Of a stretch of 31,159 nucleotides of DNA, positions 13,043 through 19,742 are shown in pieces. Below the pieces are notes generated by a model. The model saw only the letters and a list, made by a program, of their open reading frames with translations. It did no database searches and had not been told where the DNA came from. This DNA is from a virus. Location: positions 1 to 31,159 of the IMG/VR virus record IMGVR_UViG_3300048839_001331. One strand, given 5' to 3'. How positions within the stretch are numbered: position 1 is the stretch's first letter; each line of letters opens with the position of its first letter. The position numbers and the translations under genes were made by a program.

Positions 13043-14921
13043 GATTTGCCTCCGCTATTTTTAGGCCAAAATGGTCAAAAATGGGCTTCAGGGCGTTTAG
13101 CTCGTCGGCCGATAGCTCGGTGACATCTTGAGCAACCATCAGTACCCATTCACGAGGGACATCACGGCTGGCGTGGGAGCCGTACCAGCGATTGATGAGC
13201 CAGTGGGTTATGTCCGTGATTGAAAAATGTAGTTCTGGAAGGGGAATGTTCGTTTTTTTACTATGCTCAACTAAAAAATCATACCGTTGGTTAGTAGCCC
13301 AATAGCTTTTTTCGGGAACAGCTAGATTGGGGCTGATGCTGGCAAGGCAAAAAACAAGCAGATATTGCCAGTCTGTCATCTGTTTAATGGTGCTGGCGGT
13401 TAGGTGTGGTTGGACATTTTTTAGCCAGTCTGTGGTGGTTTGGCGAAGCAGGGCGATACCCTCGGCCGGATTCTTAAACTTACTCATTATCTCCTTTGCT
13501 AAATCTTCGGCATAAAAGGTAATGAGCCGGTTAGCCACATCGCGGGCTTTTTTGTCATAGGCCGTGTAGTTAGGGGCTTTTGGTGCGGCCGGGGTAGCTT
13601 CGTTTTTCTTGTCTATGTACCACGATTGGATTTTTTGGGCGTGTTCTGCGGAAGCAGGGGCAACGGCCAGAATCTCGCTTGGGAAACTAATGCCTGATGA
13701 AGAGTGTACCCATGACTGACCAAGCGGCCGGGTAGCATAGCCGGAAAAAGCCACGCCTATTAACATTTCTGGGTCATTGCGATGAGCTAAGGCATATTCA
13801 ATGAGGGCGGAGTAGTGAACCATATTTTCAGAGGTTAAATTCTCCCCTACCCATTGGTAGCCTGGGAATCTCTTTTGGGCTTCAGCTTTGCTCCATGCCA
13901 ACATTTTGGCGCGGAAGCAGGTTTGGTTAAGGCAATATTCATCCCCGCCTATTTTTTGTTTAGCGGGGCATTGCTTGCAGGTGGCTTGCAAAACCTCGCC
14001 CTCCTCCCCTAGAGTTTCGCTTTTGAGCGCGGGGGGAAGCTCGCGTCCGGCCGCTTCGGCAAACTCGCTGAGGTAACGGCGAATATCATCCCGTCCGATT
14101 TTGTCACCATGAGTCAGGACATAGTTGTAATAATCTTGGGGGTGGGGAGGGTGAGAATATTCACCGTTATGGCGTTCACCATCCCATTTACCCACTACCC
14201 AGGTGGAGCCATCAGCAGAGAAGGAAAATGATTTTATGCGGGCCAGAGCCAGTAGTTCCTCACAGTGGGATTGGCTTATTTTTCCGGCCATATTTGCCTG
14301 TTGCGCGTCTTCAGGTAAATCTCGCAAACGCCACAGGTTACGGGCGCGGCTCTCTGACATCTTTAGAAGCGCGGCTACATCCTTCAGTGTGGCAGTCTGA
14401 CCAAGTAAATTAAAGGCGTGGCGCATGTATTCTAAATCTTCAACGGCCGATTGGTTTTTGCGGGCAAAATTCTCTGTGCGTACCTCAGCGAGCATTTGCT
14501 CGTTGGGTAGTTGAATCACATCGAGAGGGATAAGGCCATGAGCGTACCGTTCGTCATTTTTGGCTAGGTAACGGATAGCCCGTACCCGACGATGGGCCAT
14601 GATAAGCTGTATACGATAGCCAACTTTTTCCCATGCTTGCCGTAAGCGGTCGGCATAGGTGGGAACAGCCTCGGCCGCGGGGAGGGAAGTGAGAAATAAC
14701 TTCTTTTCTATGATGAGCTTATTAGCTTCGCTGTAGCCGGGAACATCGGTTCCCATCACCAAGCGTCCCTGTGGTGGCACTTGCAAGCCCATTGTTTCCG
14801 GCCGGGATTCGATATAGGGCGCAATGTCCTGCGTAGCAAATTCGGCAATATCCGAGTAGTCACGGTGAGGTGATTGAAAGGGGTTGTCATCTATAAATTC
14901 AAGGGGGACATAAATTCTCAC
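13035..14921 (-). CDS. ParB-like DNA-binding protein with cysteine cluster
   Basis: A 628-residue protein with a ParB/Spo0J-type layout in its first third. The nucleotide-binding-type segment includes 'AHRRVRAIRYLA' (109-120, GERR-box position) and 'ENFARKNQSAVEDLEYMR' (150-167, ENLQR-box position). An HTH follows at about 178-207 ('TLKDVAALLKMSESRARNLWRL'), then 'GKISQSHCEELLAL'. A cysteine cluster, C-x2-C (315, 318) with C-x4-C (330, 335), probably binds a metal. The large C-terminal half is helical and unrecognised. The start is the GTG at 14921, because AGGAGGT fits it and not the later ATG. ParB proteins load on parS sites as clamps for DNA segregation or regulation. No ParA ATPase gene is present in this genome. 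Confidence 0.75.
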   Translation of the reverse strand: MRIYVPLEFIDDNPFQSPHRDYSDIAEFATQDIAPYIESRPETMGLQVPPQGRLVMGTDVPGYSEANKLIIEKKLFLTSLPAAEAVPTYADRLRQAWEKVGYRIQLIMAHRRVRAIRYLAKNDERYAHGLIPLDVIQLPNEQMLAEVRTENFARKNQSAVEDLEYMRHAFNLLGQTATLKDVAALLKMSESRARNLWRLRDLPEDAQQANMAGKISQSHCEELLALARIKSFSFSADGSTWVVGKWDGERHNGEYSHPPHPQDYYNYVLTHGDKIGRDDIRRYLSEFAEAAGRELPPALKSETLGEEGEVLQATCKQCPAKQKIGGDEYCLNQTCFRAKMLAWSKAEAQKRFPGYQWVGENLTSENMVHYSALIEYALAHRNDPEMLIGVAFSGYATRPLGQSWVHSSSGISFPSEILAVAPASAEHAQKIQSWYIDKKNEATPAAPKAPNYTAYDKKARDVANRLITFYAEDLAKEIMSKFKNPAEGIALLRQTTTDWLKNVQPHLTASTIKQMTDWQYLLVFCLASISPNLAVPEKSYWATNQRYDFLVEHSKKTNIPLPELHFSITDITHWLINRWYGSHASRDVPREWVLMVAQDVTELSADELNALKPIFDHFGLKIAEANHV

Positions 14922-14935
14922 GGTTTACCTCCTGT

Positions 14936-15781
14936 TTAGTATGTTCCGTTTAGGTTCAGGCGTTTTTTGCGCTCTGAAATGGTGCTGGCAGAAATGTTTA
15001 GCCGCTCTGCTAAACCAGTTTGGTTAAGTTCGGCGGTAATGTGGTTAAGTAAGATGGCGCGGTCTATTTCGTCCATTGCTTCAATGGCCTTACGGTAAAT
15101 TTGGAGTGCCTTTAGATGGGCTACAGCGTCTCTTAGCTTCTCTTCGGCCGCTTTCGCTTGGGATTCGGCTAGATTTGCTTGGGATTCGGCCGCTTTCGCT
15201 TGCTCTTTGGCGGTATTCGCTTCTTCTTCGGCCGCTTTTAGCTGGGATTTAGCAAGGGTTAAATCGCTTTGGGCTTCTGTTAGCTGGCTGGTTAGCCGGG
15301 CAATGGTAGCTAGGGCGGCGCGAAGTTTTTTAATGAGGCCGCGGCCGCGCCGCTTGCTATCCCGCCGTCGGTTGTCACCGGTAACTGTTCGCCCGCGAAC
15401 TTCTTCAGCTCGCCACGCCACCAGCAAAATGAGACCGGGGGCCACGGCCGCATAAACAACGGCTTCAAAGGAGAAGGTGGCTAGGCCACCCTCCCCATTG
15501 TAAAAAGCGTACTGGAGCAAAAAGCTGAGGGCGGTTGTAAACCCAGCGGCCACGCGCCAAACCCAGCGGCCGCTACTCACAGCTTCTCTGACCGAGCGGT
15601 AATGTGATAAATCCACCACAATGGCAATGGCGGCCGCTACAGGTAACGGGTCTCCGTGTCGGCCGAGAGCCTCAAAATAGTGATAAATGGTTGAGAGCAA
15701 AATAACGGGGATAACGTTCACCTCTTCTAAGAAGTCGCTCAACGCTTCCCATTTTTTGCCCATGTTGCTAAACAAGCTCAT
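14936..15781 (-). CDS. four-helix membrane protein with coiled coil and C-terminal helix-turn-helix
   Basis: A 281-residue protein. Four probable transmembrane helices lie near 23-40, 46-63, 73-93 and 105-123. An Arg/Lys-rich cytoplasmic stretch (129-150) is followed by a long Ala/Glu/Lys/Gln heptad coiled coil (about 155-225). The C-terminal HTH (about 242-275; 'TGLAERLNISASTISERKKRL') carries a clear recognition-helix pattern. It would tether DNA to the inner membrane. It overlaps the upstream membrane gene and lies 14 bases from the ParB-like gene, so the three probably act together. GAGGT precedes the ATG. I know no named family with this order of parts. Confidence 0.75.
   Translation of the reverse strand: MSLFSNMGKKWEALSDFLEEVNVIPVILLSTIYHYFEALGRHGDPLPVAAAIAIVVDLSHYRSVREAVSSGRWVWRVAAGFTTALSFLLQYAFYNGEGGLATFSFEAVVYAAVAPGLILLVAWRAEEVRGRTVTGDNRRRDSKRRGRGLIKKLRAALATIARLTSQLTEAQSDLTLAKSQLKAAEEEANTAKEQAKAAESQANLAESQAKAAEEKLRDAVAHLKALQIYRKAIEAMDEIDRAILLNHITAELNQTGLAERLNISASTISERKKRLNLNGTY
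15142..15246 (-). repeat. five imperfect 21-bp tandem repeats in a coiled-coil gene
   Basis: Five consecutive 21-base units (15142-15162, 15163-15183, 15184-15204, 15205-15225, 15226-15246), each with a core like TTCGGCCGCTTTCGCTT. They encode the heptads (AKAAESQ-type) of the coiled coil. Copy number change would lengthen or shorten the coiled coil in exact heptads. Confidence 0.8.
15386..15401. promoter_or_regulatory. 16-bp palindrome, parS-like site 2 (one mismatch)
   Basis: TGTTCGCCCGCGAACT on the plus strand, i.e. the same palindrome as site 1 on the minus strand with one outer base changed. It lies inside the membrane-HTH gene, about 460 bases from the ParB-like gene. Confidence 0.45.
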
Positions 15782-16871
15782 GTGTTACCTCGCTTAAATT
15801 GATTTCTATGCCAGCGTTGGCTAAAACTCCCCTCACCCATGCCTCTTGTTTTTTAGAAGCTCGTTTACCGTCAGCTTTGTAGCAATGGCTGGCGATGGCT
15901 GTCACACTGCGACAAATATTTGTGTGCCAAAGGTGAAGCATGTATTTTTGTTGCCATTCATCTGGCTCGGTAGCAATGCTCCATGGGAGTTTTACCTCTC
16001 GGCCGTCAAACAGTTCGTAGGCCCCGGCCGGGGTTGGAATTGGTTCTGAACTGTGCGGAATAAATTCCGCACTACCTGGTGAAAAAATCTGTTCTTCTCT
16101 GGTGGAATTGATTCCGAACTGTGCGGAACTGTGCGGAATAGGGGCATTTAGTGCATTTGTGACCGGCCGGGCAGGTGGGGGGGAAAGGGTGATTGTGGGT
16201 TTTTGAAGTGCCTTGTAGTTTGCCATGTGAACGGCGGTCATTGTCCACGCCACTATGCCAAAACAGACAGCTACCCAACCAACTAAGCCCACTGCGATAA
16301 GAGCGACTAGGCCAATGACGATTTGGGCTAGGGGGGAAAAGGTGGCTACTAGATTGGCTGTAGCCCGTTCTTTTTCTAAGGCCAGTTGGTTTTGTTCGCC
16401 GGCGAGAGCCACGGCCGTGCTGGTGGCGAGTAGGGCGGTTTGGGTAGCTAGGGCGTTATTCTCTACCTCACGGGCTTGGGCAGTAGCTTGGGCTACGGCT
16501 TGCCACCGCTCTATGTCATTGGTGAGAGCTATGCGCTCGTTTTCCAAACTCATCTGCTCGCGGAGTAGGGCGTTTTTTTGCTGTTGGTCGGCTTGGGCTA
16601 TCTCATTTGCCATGCGGGTCAACTCTAAGTCAATGGCCGCCCGTTGGTTCTCTAGCTCTAGCCGCTCATCCTGATTGGCTACGAAGTCACTCACGGCCGG
16701 GGTGGTTAGGGGTGAGGGAGCGAGTGGAGTTTGGCGAAAAACTGCTAACATACAGGCTACGAAGGGCACCGCCAGAAAAACGAACAGGAAAAAGCGGGAA
16801 GCTCGTCCCCCGGCCGGGGGTGCTGGCTGGTCAATGTCTAAATCGTCGTATTCGGTGTTTTTGTATCCCAT
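15768..16871 (-). CDS. two-helix membrane protein with extracytoplasmic coiled coil
   Basis: A 367-residue protein of unknown family. The acidic, Pro-rich N-terminus is followed by TM1 (about 27-45), a long Glu/Gln/Ala/Thr coiled coil (66-175), TM2 (181-212) and a cytoplasmic C-terminal part. That part has a Pro/Ser linker with repeated 'IPHSS' and a folded end ('YELFDGREVKLPWSIATEPDEWQQKYMLHLWH...'). The middle coiled coil would lie outside the membrane. The 'ATAQAREVENNALATQTALLATSTA' type of composition is common in Chloroflexota membrane proteins. AGAGAGG precedes the ATG. It overlaps the membrane-HTH gene by 14 bases, suggesting a two-protein membrane complex. Confidence 0.7.
   Translation of the reverse strand: MGYKNTEYDDLDIDQPAPPAGGRASRFFLFVFLAVPFVACMLAVFRQTPLAPSPLTTPAVSDFVANQDERLELENQRAAIDLELTRMANEIAQADQQQKNALLREQMSLENERIALTNDIERWQAVAQATAQAREVENNALATQTALLATSTAVALAGEQNQLALEKERATANLVATFSPLAQIVIGLVALIAVGLVGWVAVCFGIVAWTMTAVHMANYKALQKPTITLSPPPARPVTNALNAPIPHSSAQFGINSTREEQIFSPGSAEFIPHSSEPIPTPAGAYELFDGREVKLPWSIATEPDEWQQKYMLHLWHTNICRSVTAIASHCYKADGKRASKKQEAWVRGVLANAGIEINLSEVTHELV
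16053..16140. repeat. cluster of GTGCGGAA repeats and a palindrome
   Basis: A perfect inverted repeat, GTGCGGAAT-AA-ATTCCGCAC, lies at 16053-16072. Tandem copies GTGCGGAACT and GTGCGGAATA lie at 16121-16140, with ATTCCGAACT just before at 16111. All are within the linker of the membrane coiled-coil gene. It could be a protein-binding cluster or simply repeat growth in a loosely constrained linker. Confidence 0.5.
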
Positions 16872-16897
16872 AAACCTCTCTTTTTTGGGGTATAGGT

Positions 16898-16941
16898 TCG
16901 TGGTAGACTAAAACTAGGTTGTTAGTCGTGGTCTACCACGA
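16898..16941. promoter_or_regulatory. candidate operator upstream of the membrane gene pair
   Basis: TCGTGGTAGAC (16898-16908) is inverted at 16931-16941 (GTCTACCACGA). The second arm is itself half of a tighter palindrome, TCGTGGTCTACCACGA (16926-16941). The cluster lies 27-70 bases upstream of the start of the leftward gene at 16871, in a gap of 114 bases, which suits control of that gene. No convincing -35/-10 pair was seen. Confidence 0.45.
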
Positions 16942-16985
16942 GGCAAAGCTCCAAGCCGTTGCTTTCTGCGGTTTGGGGCTTTTGT

Positions 16986-17177
16986 TTATAAAACTGCGAC
17001 AAGAGCGTGACCAGCATCTGCCCGGCCCTGCTCCCAATCGGCGTAATGCCAAGTGCCCGGCCGGTAAGGGTTGGCCCCGGTGGGGTCAAGGCCAACCAAG
17101 TACCCGGCGATATAAGGGGCACTCTTGCCCTGGGCCTGAAGCATTTCAATGACAACTGTATGAGCTATATCTGACAT
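16986..17177 (-). CDS. small protein of unknown function
   Basis: A 63-residue protein, not recognised. It opens with a helix ('DIAHTVVIEMLQAQGKSAPYIAGYLVGL'), followed by a Gly/Pro/Trp/His segment ('DPTGANPYRPGTWHYADWEQGRADAG'). AGGAGG lies at ideal spacing before the ATG, which supports it over overlapping reading frames in the same place. It stands alone between gaps of 114 and 113 bases inside the leftward block. Confidence 0.65.
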   Translation of the reverse strand: MSDIAHTVVIEMLQAQGKSAPYIAGYLVGLDPTGANPYRPGTWHYADWEQGRADAGHALVAVL

Positions 17178-17290
17178 AAAAGCCTCCTGGAGTGATAAAA
17201 GATAGTAAAAAGCGACAAAATACCCGTTTTTTCTGCTTTTCTAGCCGTTGCCTAAAGAAAATAAGCTCACCTGCTTAATGCGGTGCATTT

Positions 17291-18280
17291 TCATTCCAGC
17301 CAATAGTTAACAGCATCCCAAAAACGAGCCTTGACATGGCGTTGCCTCGAATGAGGGTTAAAAACGAAATGAGTGTGTAACCGTCCTTTGCGTGGCATGT
17401 GTTCGTAGTAGAGACGTTGCTTACTTTTCCGCTGGGAACCCACGCGGTCATCGGGGACGGCCGCGCTCACCTGCTGTGATTGACTAAGGTGTGCTAACTT
17501 TTGTTGTAAGTGCTTTCTACTGCGCTTGACTGTGGGCAAAGAGGGGTTGTAGGAGTTGCCGATTTGTCGGCAAATAAGGAGCTTGGTGGGGGGGGTGGTG
17601 TTCGCGGGCGAACATTCCCCGTTGACATCATTGAACACAAAAGCGGGGCCGCCGAGGTGTTCTTTGTGGCTCTCGCCAAAGCTGTATGATTCCGCTTCTT
17701 CAGCTTTTACCTGTTGCCATGTGGGGATGCTGTAGCGGCTGATGATGGCGAAGTTTGATTTTTTCCCTACGCCTCGTTTTTGTTCGTATTTGCGTTGAGT
17801 GCGTCGCTCTACCTGGGTGTGTTCGGTGATGGTTTGGCGAGCAATGGGCTTGCTATCCCCATCCCCTGCCCGGCCAGAGTGCCCTGCATCGTAAAACAAG
17901 GCTCGGACGGCAGTTATACCGGCGGTGAGTTGGTTAACAGGTAGGGCGATAGCCCAGCCTGTGACCCGCAATGCTTGCTGGTCATTTAGGGTGTACAAAA
18001 CGCGGGCCTCGCTGTGGTAGTGAAGCCATTCCCCGCAGGTGGAGCGGTGCCAGAAGATATTTTCCCCTTTTGCGAGCAGTTGCCGGACCCGCGCCCAGCC
18101 CATTTTGCAATAAAGCTCGCTTTCTTTGGTGGTAAAGAGGGTGCGAATAGAGGTGACTGGCAACCGGCCGGACCCGCGCCGGTCTATGTGGCGCATGAGT
18201 GCCCACAACCGGCCGGGGTTTTCTAGGCCATGTTTTTGTATGGCCGCGCATGTTTGCCCGAAAAGTTTGACAGTGTTCAT
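17291..18280 (-). CDS. putative tandem winged-helix DNA-binding protein, candidate replication initiator
   Basis: A 329-residue protein. Residues about 22-95 look like a first winged helix ('LWALMRHIDRRGSGRLPVTSIRTLF...RVRQLLAKGENIFWHR', then a strand). Residues about 115-175 look like a second ('VRALFYDAG...KPIARQTITEHTQVERRTQRKYEQ'). The C-terminal half is basic and poorly structured. Two successive winged helices are typical of plasmid-type replication initiators, and no other initiator, helicase or polymerase was found here, so a role in replication is plausible. It may equally be a regulator. AGAGG precedes the ATG. A parS-like palindrome lies inside it at 17599. Confidence 0.5.
   Translation of the reverse strand: MNTVKLFGQTCAAIQKHGLENPGRLWALMRHIDRRGSGRLPVTSIRTLFTTKESELYCKMGWARVRQLLAKGENIFWHRSTCGEWLHYHSEARVLYTLNDQQALRVTGWAIALPVNQLTAGITAVRALFYDAGHSGRAGDGDSKPIARQTITEHTQVERRTQRKYEQKRGVGKKSNFAIISRYSIPTWQQVKAEEAESYSFGESHKEHLGGPAFVFNDVNGECSPANTTPPTKLLICRQIGNSYNPSLPTVKRSRKHLQQKLAHLSQSQQVSAAVPDDRVGSQRKSKQRLYYEHMPRKGRLHTHFVFNPHSRQRHVKARFWDAVNYWLE
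17599..17614. promoter_or_regulatory. 16-bp palindrome, parS-like site 3
   Basis: Exact TGTTCGCGGGCGAACA, inside the winged-helix protein gene. Confidence 0.5.
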
Positions 18281-18317
18281 AGTGCCTCTATTCGCTTGGT
18301 TAATAATGCTTGTCTGG

Positions 18318-18668
18318 TTATTCGTTTAACTGATAATGCTTGCCCAGCTCTGCCTGTTCCCTAACGAAAGGGAGCAGGCGATGGGCGTAGGTGGTTTGGC
18401 AGTAGCCGGTGGCTATTTCGATGAGGGCGCGTTCTACACAACATCTGGCAATGAGGGTGTCTTTTTTGCGGCGTTGCTTGCGCCGGTGGCGGGTGTGTCT
18501 AGCACATAGGCGTTGATACCAGCCGGGGTTTTGGGTGACGGCCACGCGGCGGCGGCGTTCGGTTGGTTCGTATTGGGGCAAGCTAGGGAGCAGGATAACG
18601 TGTAGGTTATGCTCGTATAGCTCGGACAACATGGCCTCGGCCGCTTTTCTCATTTCGTGTGTCACCAT
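18318..18668 (-). CDS. basic protein of unknown function
   Basis: A 116-residue, strongly basic protein, not recognised. It has an N-terminal helix ('MRKAAEAMLSELYEHNLHVILLP'), a cluster of Arg/Lys ('RRRRVAVTQNPGWYQRLCARHTRHRRKQRRKK', about 38-69) and a C-terminal helical part with cysteines. The charge suggests nucleic-acid contact. AGAGGG precedes the ATG. It is probably co-transcribed with the winged-helix gene, 37 bases downstream. Confidence 0.6.
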   Translation of the reverse strand: MVTHEMRKAAEAMLSELYEHNLHVILLPSLPQYEPTERRRRVAVTQNPGWYQRLCARHTRHRRKQRRKKDTLIARCCVERALIEIATGYCQTTYAHRLLPFVREQAELGKHYQLNE

Positions 18669-18677
18669 GTTTCCCTC

Positions 18678-18998
18678 TTAAAACGGGTTGTAGTCTTCTT
18701 CTGTGGCGGGGTAGTCAATAGGCCCTTGCGGGAATTGCGGTCCTTCGTAGCCTCTGGTAATGGCTTTTAGCCAAAGCTCATAATCGTTCCCTATCATTTC
18801 TGTGTTGTCTCCGCTTATCTGAAGATGGAGAGTGGTGTTGCACTGTGGGCAAACTGCCCGGCCGGTGTTGATACCTACCTGCATCAAAATAGATGGTTCT
18901 GCGGAAAACTCATGGGTGCAAAAGGGGCAACAAACGGGGTAACGAGGGAGCAACTGTGCATTTTCGGGCATTGGTGGCAAAAGGTCAGTGGGTGGCAT
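18678..18998 (-). CDS. zinc-ribbon-like protein
   Basis: A 106-residue protein. Two CxxC knuckles (CPFC about residue 25 and CPQC about residue 51) flank a short hydrophobic segment, the usual layout of a zinc ribbon. The acidic C-terminus (YPATEEDYNPF) is probably flexible. The ATG at 18998 is chosen because AAAGGAG lies just upstream, and a longer in-frame reading would run through it. Its function is unknown; such small ribbons often bind DNA or partner proteins. Confidence 0.65.
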   Translation of the reverse strand: MPPTDLLPPMPENAQLLPRYPVCCPFCTHEFSAEPSILMQVGINTGRAVCPQCNTTLHLQISGDNTEMIGNDYELWLKAITRGYEGPQFPQGPIDYPATEEDYNPF

Positions 18999-19008
18999 TT
19001 TTTCTCCT

Positions 19009-19467
19009 TTACAGTGGGTTAGCCGCGTCCTGATTTGCTTCGGCTCTAGCTTCATCATCGGCCGAGGGAGCCGTGATTCCCAACTCGACGGCTTTTTTTC
19101 TGACAATTTCCATCGCCTCTTTCCCGTAACCCCATGGATCCCCATCGTTGAGCCAATCAGGAAATGGGCCAAAAGTTTTATGGTAAAGGAGTTTGTTCTT
19201 GCTTATGTATTTGACTAGCTGGCGACACATCGCCTCCAGCGTACCGCCCTCTGAAAACCCCCTCCATCCGTATCTGTAGTGGGCATAAATGCGCCGCTCG
19301 TTACCAGCATCTAGTAGCCAAACCCGGCCGCGGGGGTCTAGTTTAAAGCGGGTCAATCGTCCGTTGTGGTTGAAAAACTTTCGCCCTACTTCGCTGATAA
19401 CTTGAATTAGTTGATTTGCTTTTTCTAGGCGTTTTTGCTTTTCGTATCTCTTTTCGTGCGTTTTCAT
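19009..19467 (-). CDS. protein of unknown function
   Basis: A 152-residue protein, not recognised. It has a basic helical start ('HEKRYEKQKRLEKANQLIQVISEVGRKFF'), then a beta region ('GRLTRFKLDPRGRVWLLDAGNERRIYAHYRYGW'), a helix with 'EAMCRQLVKYI', and an acidic Ala-rich tail. AAAGGA precedes the ATG. Confidence 0.6.
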   Translation of the reverse strand: MKTHEKRYEKQKRLEKANQLIQVISEVGRKFFNHNGRLTRFKLDPRGRVWLLDAGNERRIYAHYRYGWRGFSEGGTLEAMCRQLVKYISKNKLLYHKTFGPFPDWLNDGDPWGYGKEAMEIVRKKAVELGITAPSADDEARAEANQDAANPL

Positions 19468-19479
19468 AATTCACATCCT

Positions 19480-19740
19480 TTACAGTGGGTCAGCCCCGGC
19501 CGTGACCATGATGTTTATGAGGTGGTTTAGCTCGTCGGTGGTTTGGGCAGTGGGGAGCTTGGCTTTTAGTGAATCCATCCCTTCAAAGCAATTTACCCAA
19601 TTGATTAGATAAGCTCTGAGGGTGTTTAGTTGCTCTGGTGATGGGGCGGGATGGGTGTCGGGATAGGCAGAGTGGAGCAAAAACACCCGTACCGCTTCCT
19701 GAACTTTGTCTTCACAAAACATCCAAAATAACGGGACCAT
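19480..19740 (-). CDS. protein of unknown function
   Basis: An 86-residue mainly helical protein, not recognised ('MFCEDKVQEAVRVFLLHSAY', 'EQLNTLRAYLINWVNCFEG', 'TDELNHLINIMVTAG'). AAAGGAG precedes the ATG at good spacing. The upstream gene ends two bases before the start, so the pair is likely to be coupled. Confidence 0.6.
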   Translation of the reverse strand: MVPLFWMFCEDKVQEAVRVFLLHSAYPDTHPAPSPEQLNTLRAYLINWVNCFEGMDSLKAKLPTAQTTDELNHLINIMVTAGADPL

Positions 19741-19742
19741 GA

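Noticed and set aside
13035-14921. A full ParABS partition locus
   Set aside because: No gene with a ParA-type Walker motif occurs in the genome, so only a ParB-like protein is called.
15142-15246. CRISPR array
   Set aside because: The repeats are contiguous 21-base units without spacers and are in frame with a coiled coil. No cas genes are present anywhere.
16922-17155. Overlapping frames on both strands around the 63-residue gene
   Set aside because: Only the frame starting at 17177 has a ribosome site (AGGAGG); the others lack one.
18999-19172. Longer start at 19172 for the zinc-ribbon gene
   Set aside because: The extension lies inside the upstream gene in another frame and runs through a good ribosome site for 18998.
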